13,821 nt of DNA from Gemmatimonadaceae bacterium (lineage in GTDB: Bacteria; Gemmatimonadota; Gemmatimonadetes; Gemmatimonadales; Gemmatimonadaceae). Under the pieces are notes generated by a model. That model had not been told where the DNA came from and made no database searches. It was given only the letters and a program-made list of their open reading frames with translations. The DNA lies in NCBI GenBank assembly GCA_025356185.1, contig JANXUN010000545.1:1-13821 (forward strand), read 5' to 3'. This document shows, in pieces, positions 7,168 through 13,278 of the stretch. Both the position numbers and the translations under genes were made by a program. The number at the start of each line of letters is the position of its first letter. Position 1 is the first letter of the stretch.

Positions 7168-8415
7168 GTGACCTACCGCCCAAGAATCGTTGACGCTCGC
7201 CTCAACCACGCGCTCCGAAGCGCAGGTGGCGTGGTCCTCGATGGCCCACGCGGCTGTGGCAAAACACGTACGGCGTCTGAGTGCGCGGCAAGCAGTGTCT
7301 CGTTCGACAGAGACCCGAACGCTCGACTGCTTGCGCAGACGGCACCCGAGGCGCTCCTCGACGGGCCGATCCCGCGACTGCTCGACGAGTGGCAACTGGT
7401 GCCAGAGATTTGGGGGAGCGTGCGCGGCGCCATCGACGATCGCGCGCAGCCTGGCCAGTTCATCCTCACCGGTTCTGCCGTGCCTGTCGACGACGACACT
7501 CGCCATACCGGTGCCGCCCGATTCATTCGCATCAAGATGCGTCCCTGTACCCTCGCCGAACTCGGGGTGAGTTCCGGCGTCGTATCGCTTGCGACATTGC
7601 TCAACGGCGACATGAAGGCAGCAGCTGATACGGGGCTCAGCGTTCCTGACTTGTTGTCGCGCCTGACGGTTGGTGGATTTCCAGGGGTCCAAGGTACGGC
7701 CGCCGATACGCTCGACGTCCATCGCGAGTACCTCGCCTCGGTGGCCCACTCGGACATTCCTCGACTACTTGGTCGGACACCGCGACCGGCGCGACTGGAA
7801 GCCGTCATCAGAGCCTTGGCACGCCACAGCGGCGGACCGATGACAGCGACCGCCATTGCGGCCGATGTCGTGACGCCGGGTAAGCCGATCGATCCGGACA
7901 CGGTGGCGCTCTATCTCGACACGCTGACTCGCGTACACCTGATCGAGCCGCTCCAGTCGTGGGGGACTCACTTGCGATCGCGGTCGCGACAACGCTCCGC
8001 ACCGGTCGTGCACTTCACGGATCCGGCGTTGGCAGCGGCGGCCATTGGCGCGACACCGCAGGCGCTGCTGCAGGACCTGCGATTGGCAGGATTGCTCTTC
8101 GAATCGCTCGCCATCCGCGATCTCCGCGTCTATGCGGACGCCGTGCGCGGCACGGTGGAGCAGTACCGCGACAACACCGGGCTTGAGGTCGACGCCATTG
8201 TGACGCTCAGTGATGGGCGATGGGGCGCCTTCGAAATCAAACTTGGTACGTTCGCCATCGGCGATGCAGTCAAGACGCTTCGCCGGTTCGCCGCCAAGGT
8301 TGATACGCGCGTGCTCGGTGCGCCGAGTGTACTCGGCGTGATCGTCGGAACCGGTGGAGCCTATCGACGAGAGGATGGAATCGTGGTGATCCCGATTGAT
8401 GCGCTGGGGCCATGA
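7168..8415 (+). CDS. Divergent ATPase with DUF4143 domain
   Basis: A 415-residue ATP-binding protein of the second DUF4143 type. It starts TYRPRIVDARLNHAL, the typical opening of that subgroup, so I choose GTG 7168. The in-frame TTG at 7087 would add 27 residues with no family resemblance. The P-loop GPRGCGKT is at 26-33 and Walker B carries the subgroup hallmark LLDEWQ (71-76), followed by FILTGSA. DUF4143 features are GGFPG, HREYLASVAHSDIPRL, a LYLDTLTRVHLIEPLQSW segment, LLFESLAIRDL and a PD-(D/E)XK-like core with D342 (LEVDAIV) and E356/K358 (GAFEIKLG). Its role is unsettled, as for the other DUF4143 protein here. Sequence similarity between the two is low outside motifs, so they are not a recent duplication. 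A kinase relic begins 46 bases after its stop. Confidence 0.92.
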   Translation: MTYRPRIVDARLNHALRSAGGVVLDGPRGCGKTRTASECAASSVSFDRDPNARLLAQTAPEALLDGPIPRLLDEWQLVPEIWGSVRGAIDDRAQPGQFILTGSAVPVDDDTRHTGAARFIRIKMRPCTLAELGVSSGVVSLATLLNGDMKAAADTGLSVPDLLSRLTVGGFPGVQGTAADTLDVHREYLASVAHSDIPRLLGRTPRPARLEAVIRALARHSGGPMTATAIAADVVTPGKPIDPDTVALYLDTLTRVHLIEPLQSWGTHLRSRSRQRSAPVVHFTDPALAAAAIGATPQALLQDLRLAGLLFESLAIRDLRVYADAVRGTVEQYRDNTGLEVDAIVTLSDGRWGAFEIKLGTFAIGDAVKTLRRFAAKVDTRVLGAPSVLGVIVGTGGAYRREDGIVVIPIDALGP

Positions 8416-8461
8416 TGGTCCTTTTCGAAGAGGGACGTGCGATCATGAAGAGCATCGAGCA

Positions 8462-8918
8462 GTGACAGGCGATGTGCGCGCACAACTGTAAACCACGCTC
8501 GGCGACGGCTACACGCTCGAGCGCGAACTCGGCGGGGGCGGCATGTCGCGCGTGTTTGTCGCGCGCGAGAACGCGTTGGCGCGTGAGGTGGTGGTGAAAG
8601 TGCTGTCGCCCGATCTCACGGCAAGTGTGAGCGCCGAGCGCTTCACGCGCGAAATCGCGACCGCCGCGCGATTGCAGCAAGCCAACATCGTGCCGGTGTT
8701 GGCCGCTGGCATGTCGGGCGGTGTGCCGTACTACACCATGCCATTCGTGAAGGGCGAGTCGTTGCGCGCGCAGATCGCGCGTGGTGATTTGCTATCCGCC
8801 GTACGACGCCATCCGCGACCAACCCGCGTGGAAAGCCTTCCTCGCGCGACATCAACTGCGCGAGTGTCCGTACCGATCGCCGTGGCCCATCGGCCCGCCC
8901 GTTATCTTTCAAGGATGA
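8462..8918 (+). pseudogene. Kinase pseudogene: 5' and 3' ends of a 4436-type kinase joined by a ~2 kb internal deletion
   Basis: GTG 8462 starts MTGDVRAQL and then hits TAA at codon 10 (8489-8491), where the 4436 kinase has a Gln codon. Past it the frame resumes GDGYTLERELGGGGMSRVFVARENAL through KVLSPDLTASVSAERFTREI to FVKGESLRAQIARGDL. At about 8790 it jumps, out of frame, to YPPYDAIRDQPAWKAFLARH and SPWPIGPP, the last ~42 codons of the 4436-type protein. The middle of the kinase domain, the TM helix, the TolB-like domain and the TPRs are gone. Both ends closely match the intact gene in DNA. The tail frame ends at TGA 8916-8918, overlapping the ATG of the next gene. A MKSIEQ mini-frame (8445-8465) overlaps the GTG start as GTGA. 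Confidence 0.9.
8903..8914 (+). promoter_or_regulatory. TATCTTTC box just before the 8915 start
   Basis: TATCTT (8903-8908) lies 6 bases ahead of ATG 8915. The same hexamer lies 5 bases ahead of ATG 12572. At such spacing a -10 box would give a leaderless or nearly leaderless transcript. The bases after it (caagg) could alternatively serve as a weak ribosome site. The sequence resembles the TAnnTTTG -7 element of the related Bacteroidetes group, but no upstream TTG element is seen here. Confidence 0.3.
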
Positions 8919-9154
8919 GAACCCCATCGGCTCAGGAACGGCTCACCTGGATATCGCAATGGCGTTCGGCAGCGGTTGCGCTTGAGCGAGTGCGCATCCA
9001 CGAGCTCGCGCATGTCGATCTGGCCCGTATCGCCGAGGATCTGGATGATCTGTCGGTTGTGGCCGCGCGCGAGCGCGGACGTGAGACGTCTTCAGGGTTG
9101 ATCCGACAACAGGCGCTGTTTCGCCGCGCGGGACAGTCGGTCCCGCTGAAATGA
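8915..9154 (+). CDS. Small antitoxin-like protein upstream of an AbiEii-like nucleotidyltransferase
   Basis: This is a 79-residue, charged, mostly helical protein: MRTPSAQERLTWISQWRSAA, a helix rich in Arg/Glu, then EDLDDLSVVAARERGRETS and a GLIRQQALFRR tail. There is no TM segment or signal. I recall similar small proteins preceding nucleotidyltransferases of this type, so the cognate antitoxin or partner role is inferred from size, order and the 4-base ATGA overlap with the next gene. The start is set by ATG 8915, which overlaps the TGA of the kinase remnant. Translating from further upstream would fuse it to shifted pseudogene sequence. Its composition resembles that of its neighbours, with no sign of damage. 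Confidence 0.75.
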   Translation: MRTPSAQERLTWISQWRSAAVALERVRIHELAHVDLARIAEDLDDLSVVAARERGRETSSGLIRQQALFRRAGQSVPLK

Positions 9155-9744
9155 AGACGTTGTTGCGCGCTGGCGCAGCGCTGGAACAGGTGCTTGCTGC
9201 TCACCATTGGCGCTACTGTTTTATTGGCGGAATCGCGAACTACCGCTGGGGAACGCCGAGACTGACCAACGATCTCGACCTGACATTGTTGACCGGATTC
9301 GGCGAGGAGGCGAAGTATGTCGACGTATTGCTGCAGGAGTTCACAAGCCGCATTCCTGATGCCGCGCAGTTTGCCGCGACCAATCGCGTGCTCTTGTTGC
9401 GAACACCGGACGGCTTTGGTATCGACGTCGCACTCGGCGCGATGCCATTCGAGGAACGCAGTATTGAACGCGCGTCAATGTTTGAGTACTTGCCTGGGGC
9501 TACGTTGCGGACGTGTTCGGCAGAAGATTTGATCGTACACAAGGCGTTCGCGGCGCGACCGCAAGACTGGGTGGATATCGAAGGTGTGATCTTCAAACAG
9601 CGCGGAGCGCTGCACTGGGCACAGATCCGCACCGAGCTCACCGAGCTTGCTGCGCTTAAGGAAGAACCCGAATTGTTGGATCAGCTCGAGCGTATCGCTG
9701 ATCGTGCCGTAAGCGTGATCGGACCTTTCAACCGCGACACATGA
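9151..9744 (+). CDS. AbiEii/AbiGii-like nucleotidyltransferase (probable toxin)
   Basis: The 197-residue protein carries the polymerase-beta-like nucleotidyltransferase signature. G26-G27 in FIGGIANYRWG is followed by PRLTNDLDLTL with D41 and D43, and a third acidic residue D92 lies in GFGIDVALG. The C-terminal AEDLIVHKAFAARPQDWVDI (124-143) is the familiar second conserved block. All three metal-binding acidic residues are present, so it should be active. Relatives transfer nucleotides to RNA or protein and act as toxins in bicistronic modules, with a small upstream antitoxin as here. The substrate of this branch is unknown to me. Its ATG overlaps the stop of the 79-residue gene, and its own TGA overlaps the ATG of the kinase at 9741, so three genes are probably translationally coupled. 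A housekeeping nucleotidyltransferase is less likely given the context. Confidence 0.88.
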   Translation: MKTLLRAGAALEQVLAAHHWRYCFIGGIANYRWGTPRLTNDLDLTLLTGFGEEAKYVDVLLQEFTSRIPDAAQFAATNRVLLLRTPDGFGIDVALGAMPFEERSIERASMFEYLPGATLRTCSAEDLIVHKAFAARPQDWVDIEGVIFKQRGALHWAQIRTELTELAALKEEPELLDQLERIADRAVSVIGPFNRDT

Positions 9745-10994
9745 GCACGACGTTCGACCGCCTGACCGCCTCCCTCGCTGGCCAGTACCGCGTCGACCGC
9801 GAACTCGGTGCCGGCGGCATGGCCACCGTGTACCTCGCGCACGATCTCAAGCACGATCTCAAGCACGATCGCGATGTCGCGATCAAAGTGTTGCATCCCG
9901 ACTTGGGCGCGGCGCTCGGCGGGGAGCGTTTCTTAACCGAAATCCGCACGACCGCGCGCTTACAACATCCGCACATTCTGCCACTGCTCGACAGCGGCGA
10001 CGCCGACGGATTGTTGTACTACGTGATGCCGCTTGTAACCGGCGAAACGTTGCGCGCGCGACTGGATCGCGAAAAACAATTGCCCATCGCCGACGCGGTG
10101 CGCATAGCACGCGAAGTCGCGAGTGCACTCGACTACGCGCATCGACAGAATGTCATTCATCGCGACATCAAGCCGGAAAACATTCTCCTGCATGACGGCA
10201 GCGCATTGGTCGCAGACTTTGGCATCGCGCTCGCGGTGCAAAGCGCCGGTGGTCAACGCATGACGCAAACGGGACTCTCGCTCGGCACGCCAAGCTACAT
10301 GAGCCCCGAGCAAGCGATGGGCGAACGCACCATCGACGCACGCAGCGACATCTACGCGCTGGGTGCCGTGACATATGAGATGCTCGTCGGCGACCCGCCG
10401 TTCACCGGGTCAACGGTGCAGGCGATTGTCGCCAAGGTGCTCACCGAGCGGCCATCGAGTCCAACCGCGGTGCGCGATACCTTCCCGCGCCACATCGAAG
10501 CCACGGTGCTGCACGCGCTGGCCAAGTTGCCAGCCGATCGTTTCAGCAGCGCCGCCGAGTTCGCGCATGCCCTCCAGCACGTCGAAGCCACCGCGGGGCT
10601 TGACGCAGCATACGCATCAGGAAGCGCAAACTCGCGCGCGTCGGTCGGAAGGTCACGCCGACTGGTGGCAGCGCTTGCGCTTGCCACGATCGTGAGTAGC
10701 GCGGCCGCCGCGTGGGCATGGGCGTACGCCCGCGCCGCCAACACGCGTGTCAACACTGGCGCTCGCCATCCCGGATTCACAGCGCGTAGTAGCGATGAAT
10801 GCGTGGCGACGCGTGGCCCTCTCTCGCGATGGCTCCCAGCTAGCATACATCGGAGGGTACAACAGCACGAGTGTTATTTACGTGCGCGCTTTGGACGACA
10901 CGGTGCCGCGTCGCGTGCGAGGTACGGAGGGCGCGATCACTGTACGATGGAACCCCGCCGGTACGGAGCTACTGTTCTCGTCATTGATGAGTGA
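9741..10994 (+). CDS. Hanks-type Ser/Thr kinase domain + TM helix, frameshifted before its propeller
   Basis: Residues 1-280 are a complete kinase: LGAGGMATV (22-30), catalytic K49, E67, HRDIKPEN (140-147), DFG (159-161) and GTPSYMSPEQ. A TM helix runs at about 308-330. After about residue 335 (near 10745) the frame leaves the family: the remaining ~80 residues to the stop at 10992-10994 are an Arg/His-rich shadow, while the PD40 propeller continues in the +1 frame from 10747. The intact ancestor would run to 12413. Between beta strands 2 and 3 there is an extra KHDL, produced by a perfect 12-base tandem duplication at 9843-9866. The start is certain from MSTTFDRLTASLAGQYRVD and the ATGA overlap with the nucleotidyltransferase. 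As read, the product would be a membrane-anchored kinase lacking its sensor. Confidence 0.88.
   Translation: MSTTFDRLTASLAGQYRVDRELGAGGMATVYLAHDLKHDLKHDRDVAIKVLHPDLGAALGGERFLTEIRTTARLQHPHILPLLDSGDADGLLYYVMPLVTGETLRARLDREKQLPIADAVRIAREVASALDYAHRQNVIHRDIKPENILLHDGSALVADFGIALAVQSAGGQRMTQTGLSLGTPSYMSPEQAMGERTIDARSDIYALGAVTYEMLVGDPPFTGSTVQAIVAKVLTERPSSPTAVRDTFPRHIEATVLHALAKLPADRFSSAAEFAHALQHVEATAGLDAAYASGSANSRASVGRSRRLVAALALATIVSSAAAAWAWAYARAANTRVNTGARHPGFTARSSDECVATRGPLSRWLPASIHRRVQQHECYLRARFGRHGAASRARYGGRDHCTMEPRRYGATVLVIDE
9843..9866 (+). repeat. Perfect 12-base tandem duplication in the kinase N-lobe
   Basis: gatctcaagcac occurs twice in a row and is followed by gatcgc, giving LKHDLKHDR where the kinase at 13279 has only IKHDR. 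It inserts four residues in the loop before the strand carrying the catalytic lysine, without disturbing frame. It looks recent because the copies are identical. Confidence 0.85.
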
Positions 10995-12096
10995 CGTGTT
11001 CATTCTCGCTTCGGGGGGTGGGCCGAGGAGACTGGTCGCGAAGCGGGCAACGGCCACCGATTGGGGCGAACGGGGCGAAATCTTATTCATTCGCGACAAT
11101 GCCATCTGGCGCAGCACATCGGCGGGCGACACGTCGCTCGTAGCGCGCCCCGACTCCGGCAGTGGTGCGACGTTTAGCAGCGCGATGTTCCTGCCAGGAG
11201 ACCGGACAGTTGTCTTCACGATCAGTGCTCGCGATGGCGGGCAACAGCCGACCAGTGTAGCCGTCGTGAATGTCGACAACGGAAAAATCACGCCGCTCGG
11301 CATTGAGGGACGCGCGCTCGGGTTTGCCAATGGCTTCCTGCTTGTCGGCCAACAAGGCGCGCTCGTTGCCTTCCCGTTCTCGCCTCGAGACAAAAAGGTC
11401 ACCAGTCCGCCGGTGCCGCTCGCTGACGGCGTGCAACAGTCAGTGCGGGGCATCAGCGCGGCGGCATCCGACGAAGGCACGCTGGTGTTTGGCGGTGGGG
11501 GATACGGTCGTCGGACGGTGCTGGTGGCGGTGGATCGTCGGGGTCAGGAGCGGGTATTGGCCGAGCCCAGGCTGTACAGCTGGCCGCGCGTTTCACCTGA
11601 CGGTCGGCGCGTTGCGGTAGAAGTGGGTGGAGAAACCGGGGGGTACGACGTGTGGGTGCTCGACCTCGCCAGCAAGGCGCTGTCGCGGCTCACCACCAAC
11701 AACAGTGGCGTGCGCCCGTTTGGATGGAGTCGCGACGGCAAGCAGGTGGGATTCCTTGCTACGGCTTTCAACAACAGTTTGGGTCAGGGGACGTCCAGAC
11801 AGGTCGCGTGGATCCCGTGGGATCTGAGTGGTCCGCGTCAACTGCTCCCTACCGTGTCGAAGGATGGAGTGGAAGACGCGTCGGTGTCGTCGGCAAATGG
11901 TTCGATCGCGATGCGCGTGTTGGGCTACGGCGCGCCTGGAGATCTTTTGCTGGCACCCGCCGATTCACCCCGGGTGGCGCAGCCTTTGGTGGCGACGAGC
12001 GCCGACGAAGAGACGCCGCGCTTCTCGCCAATGGTGAGTTCCTCGCGTATGCCAGCGACGAGACCGGCGCATTCGAGCTGTACATACGTCCGGTAA
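10747..12096 (+). CDS. PD40 propeller sensor part of the 9741 kinase, in a shifted frame
   Basis: The frame reads STLALAIPDSQRVVAMNAWR and then propeller blades: VALSRDGSQLAYIGG, VRWNPAGTELLFSS, ILFIRDNAIWRS, WPRVSPDGRRVAVEVGG with YDVWVLDL, and FGWSRDGKQVGFLAT. This is the extracytoplasmic part that should follow the TM helix of the kinase one frame upstream. GTG 10747 could serve as a start, but it lies just where the frame breaks, has no visible ribosome site, and would give a propeller with no signal or membrane segment. The frame ends at TGA-free nonsense-like sequence and stops at TAA 12094-12096, because a further single base is missing at about 12031 (cca.atggt where cca.aat.ggt is expected). 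I regard it as the middle of a broken gene or a product of sequencing errors, not an independent gene. Confidence 0.75.
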   Translation: MSTLALAIPDSQRVVAMNAWRRVALSRDGSQLAYIGGYNSTSVIYVRALDDTVPRRVRGTEGAITVRWNPAGTELLFSSLMSDVFILASGGGPRRLVAKRATATDWGERGEILFIRDNAIWRSTSAGDTSLVARPDSGSGATFSSAMFLPGDRTVVFTISARDGGQQPTSVAVVNVDNGKITPLGIEGRALGFANGFLLVGQQGALVAFPFSPRDKKVTSPPVPLADGVQQSVRGISAAASDEGTLVFGGGGYGRRTVLVAVDRRGQERVLAEPRLYSWPRVSPDGRRVAVEVGGETGGYDVWVLDLASKALSRLTTNNSGVRPFGWSRDGKQVGFLATAFNNSLGQGTSRQVAWIPWDLSGPRQLLPTVSKDGVEDASVSSANGSIAMRVLGYGAPGDLLLAPADSPRVAQPLVATSADEETPRFSPMVSSSRMPATRPAHSSCTYVR

Positions 12097-12413
12097 CGGG
12101 CTCGGGCGGGCGCGTGCAGGTCTCGGTGGGGGGTGGGTCCGAGCCCGTGTGGGCCCCAGATGGCAGCGGCATCTACTACCGTGGACCGTCTCGCATGATG
12201 TTCGCCGGCCTCAACGCGCGCGCCGAGGTGGTGCGACGCGACACGCTGTTCGCCGACGTCTACCGCAAGGAAAACCTGGCAGTCGCCTATGATGTATTCC
12301 CGGGCGGTCAGCAGTTCCTGATGCAACGGTTCGCTAACGAGGGGCGCCGTGACCTCATGGTGATGCTCAACTGGCCGGAGCTGGCGCGGCGGCGCGTGGC
12401 GGCCAGACGATGA
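12033..12413 (+). pseudogene. C-terminal propeller blades of the 9741 kinase gene, back in the original frame
   Basis: After the loss of one A at about 12031 the frame of the kinase domain is restored. It reads GEFLAYASDETGAFELYIRP, then EPVWAPDGSGIYYRG, a penultimate segment (LAVAYDVFPGGQQFLMQRF) and the usual family ending LMVMLNWPELARRR. It ends with TGA 12411-12413. This shows where the full kinase-propeller gene ended: about 890 codons after 9741. The fragment has no start of its own. Confidence 0.8.
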
Positions 12414-12535
12414 CTGGGCGGGCGAGAGTCAACCCGGGTTCACAGGCGATATGTTGGAATGAGGACGGACAACGCGTAGCGCTAGGCGGTACCGAACTTC
12501 TCTCACGCCGCATCACTTCCTCGTTCACCGTGAAC

Positions 12536-12566
12536 TTGGCTTTCTTCCGCGGCGGCGCCCTATCTT
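12536..12566 (+). promoter_or_regulatory. Possible promoter of the DUF5674 pair
   Basis: The 158 bases between the broken kinase and ATG 12572 hold no other gene. TTG at 12536-12538 and TATCTT at 12561-12566 are 22 bases apart, and the latter is 5 bases before the ATG, as in the TATCTT box before 8915. That would give a leaderless transcript. The match is to a loosely defined FCB-type promoter, so this is tentative. Confidence 0.3.
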
Positions 12567-12571
12567 CCAGC

Positions 12572-12931
12572 ATGGCAGACTTCAGCATCGAAATTGTTCG
12601 AACACGAAGTCCCCGTGAGGCAATCGCGCGACGCGCGCTGGGTGGCTTTGGCGATCTCGTGAAAGCAGTGATCGACATTGGCCGCGGCGTGATGGCGATC
12701 GGTGGCGAACTTCACTCGGACGAGGAGTCGGTGCTCATCGCTGATGGGTCGCGCCAAGGCGATCTGTGGGGGATTAACCTGTACCCGGCTGAAGCCGCGG
12801 ACACATGGCTGGAGTTCGACTCGATGATCAATGTCCGGCCCGCGCAAGGAAACCGCTCGCGTGGCGTTGACCGTCTGGACATCCAGGAACGCATTCGTGA
12901 GGTGCTGGCGGCTCTCGTGGCGGACGAATGA
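12572..12931 (+). CDS. DUF5674 family protein
   Basis: A 119-residue protein with the family pattern ADFSIEIVRTRSPREA, VKAVIDIGRGVMAIGGELH (about 30-48), DEESVLIADGSRQGDLWGIN (about 50-69) and EFDSMINVRPAQGNRSRGVD, then a short C-terminal helix. I recognise DUF5674 from these stretches; the function is unknown. There is no TM or signal, so it is presumably cytoplasmic. ATG 12572 fits the family N-terminus. The longer frame from ATG 12410 would add 54 residues of unfamiliar sequence. The TGA overlaps the ATG of the next gene (ATGA), so the two are surely an operon. The tight coupling and patchy distribution suggest a two-gene accessory or toxin-antitoxin-like module, which is inference. Confidence 0.87.
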   Translation: MADFSIEIVRTRSPREAIARRALGGFGDLVKAVIDIGRGVMAIGGELHSDEESVLIADGSRQGDLWGINLYPAEAADTWLEFDSMINVRPAQGNRSRGVDRLDIQERIREVLAALVADE

Positions 12932-13272
12932 CGCACGTGTTGCATGGCAACCTCGCCGAGCGTTGGGGCGCGCTCTGTGTGAGCGAACAGATGGCCAACG
13001 TCGGCAGCGAAGTGGGCCGAACGATCCGCGCGCACCAGGCCAACAACAGCGCACGCTTTGATGCAGCTCTGGCTCGCGCGCTCGAGCTGTTTGACTTGAC
13101 GGCGACTGACGCACGATGGATGGGACATCGCACACGTGAGATTCTCCGGGCGCGTGAGGAGTTCTGTCGACTGTTCTTCGATCCTGACGTGTCAGCAGAT
13201 TCTGCCGATGGGCTCGAACGGTATTTCCTGCACTTTGCCCAAGCGGCCAACCGTGCCCGCGCGAAGATGTAA
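12928..13272 (+). CDS. Small helical protein coupled to DUF5674, function unknown
   Basis: A 114-residue protein that is almost all helical in appearance: THVLHGNLAERWGALCVSEQ, ANVGSEVGRTIRAHQ, ARFDAALARALELFDLT, HRTREILRAREEFCRLFF and a final aromatic-rich helix (ERYFLHFAQAANRAR). I recall proteins with this LHGNLAERW, ANVGSEV and RALELFDLT pattern as small hypotheticals in several phyla, including next to DUF5674, but no activity is known to me. The ATG overlaps the stop of the DUF5674 gene by four bases, and the kinase at 13279 starts 6 bases after its stop, so all three may be co-translated. A four-helix-bundle fold is a guess. The frame is intact. Confidence 0.78.
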   Translation: MTHVLHGNLAERWGALCVSEQMANVGSEVGRTIRAHQANNSARFDAALARALELFDLTATDARWMGHRTREILRAREEFCRLFFDPDVSADSADGLERYFLHFAQAANRARAKM

Positions 13273-13278
13273 CGAGAC

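Noticed and set aside
8543..9154. 203-residue frame starting MSRVFVAREN
   Set aside because: A chimera of kinase remnant, frameshifted remnant tail and the in-frame 79-residue gene. The true units are the pseudogene 8462-8918 and the gene 8915-9154.
10700..10747. Programmed ribosomal frameshift between kinase and propeller
   Set aside because: No slippery run or stimulatory hairpin is evident, and a second, opposite shift at about 12031 makes mutation or sequence error more likely.
11652..12413. 253-residue frame as a separate gene
   Set aside because: Only the part after 12033 encodes propeller sequence; the earlier part is a shadow of the 10747 frame.
12410..12571. ATG 12410 start for the DUF5674 gene, overlapping the kinase stop
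   Set aside because: The extra 54 residues do not look like the family; ATG 12572 gives the usual length and N-terminus.
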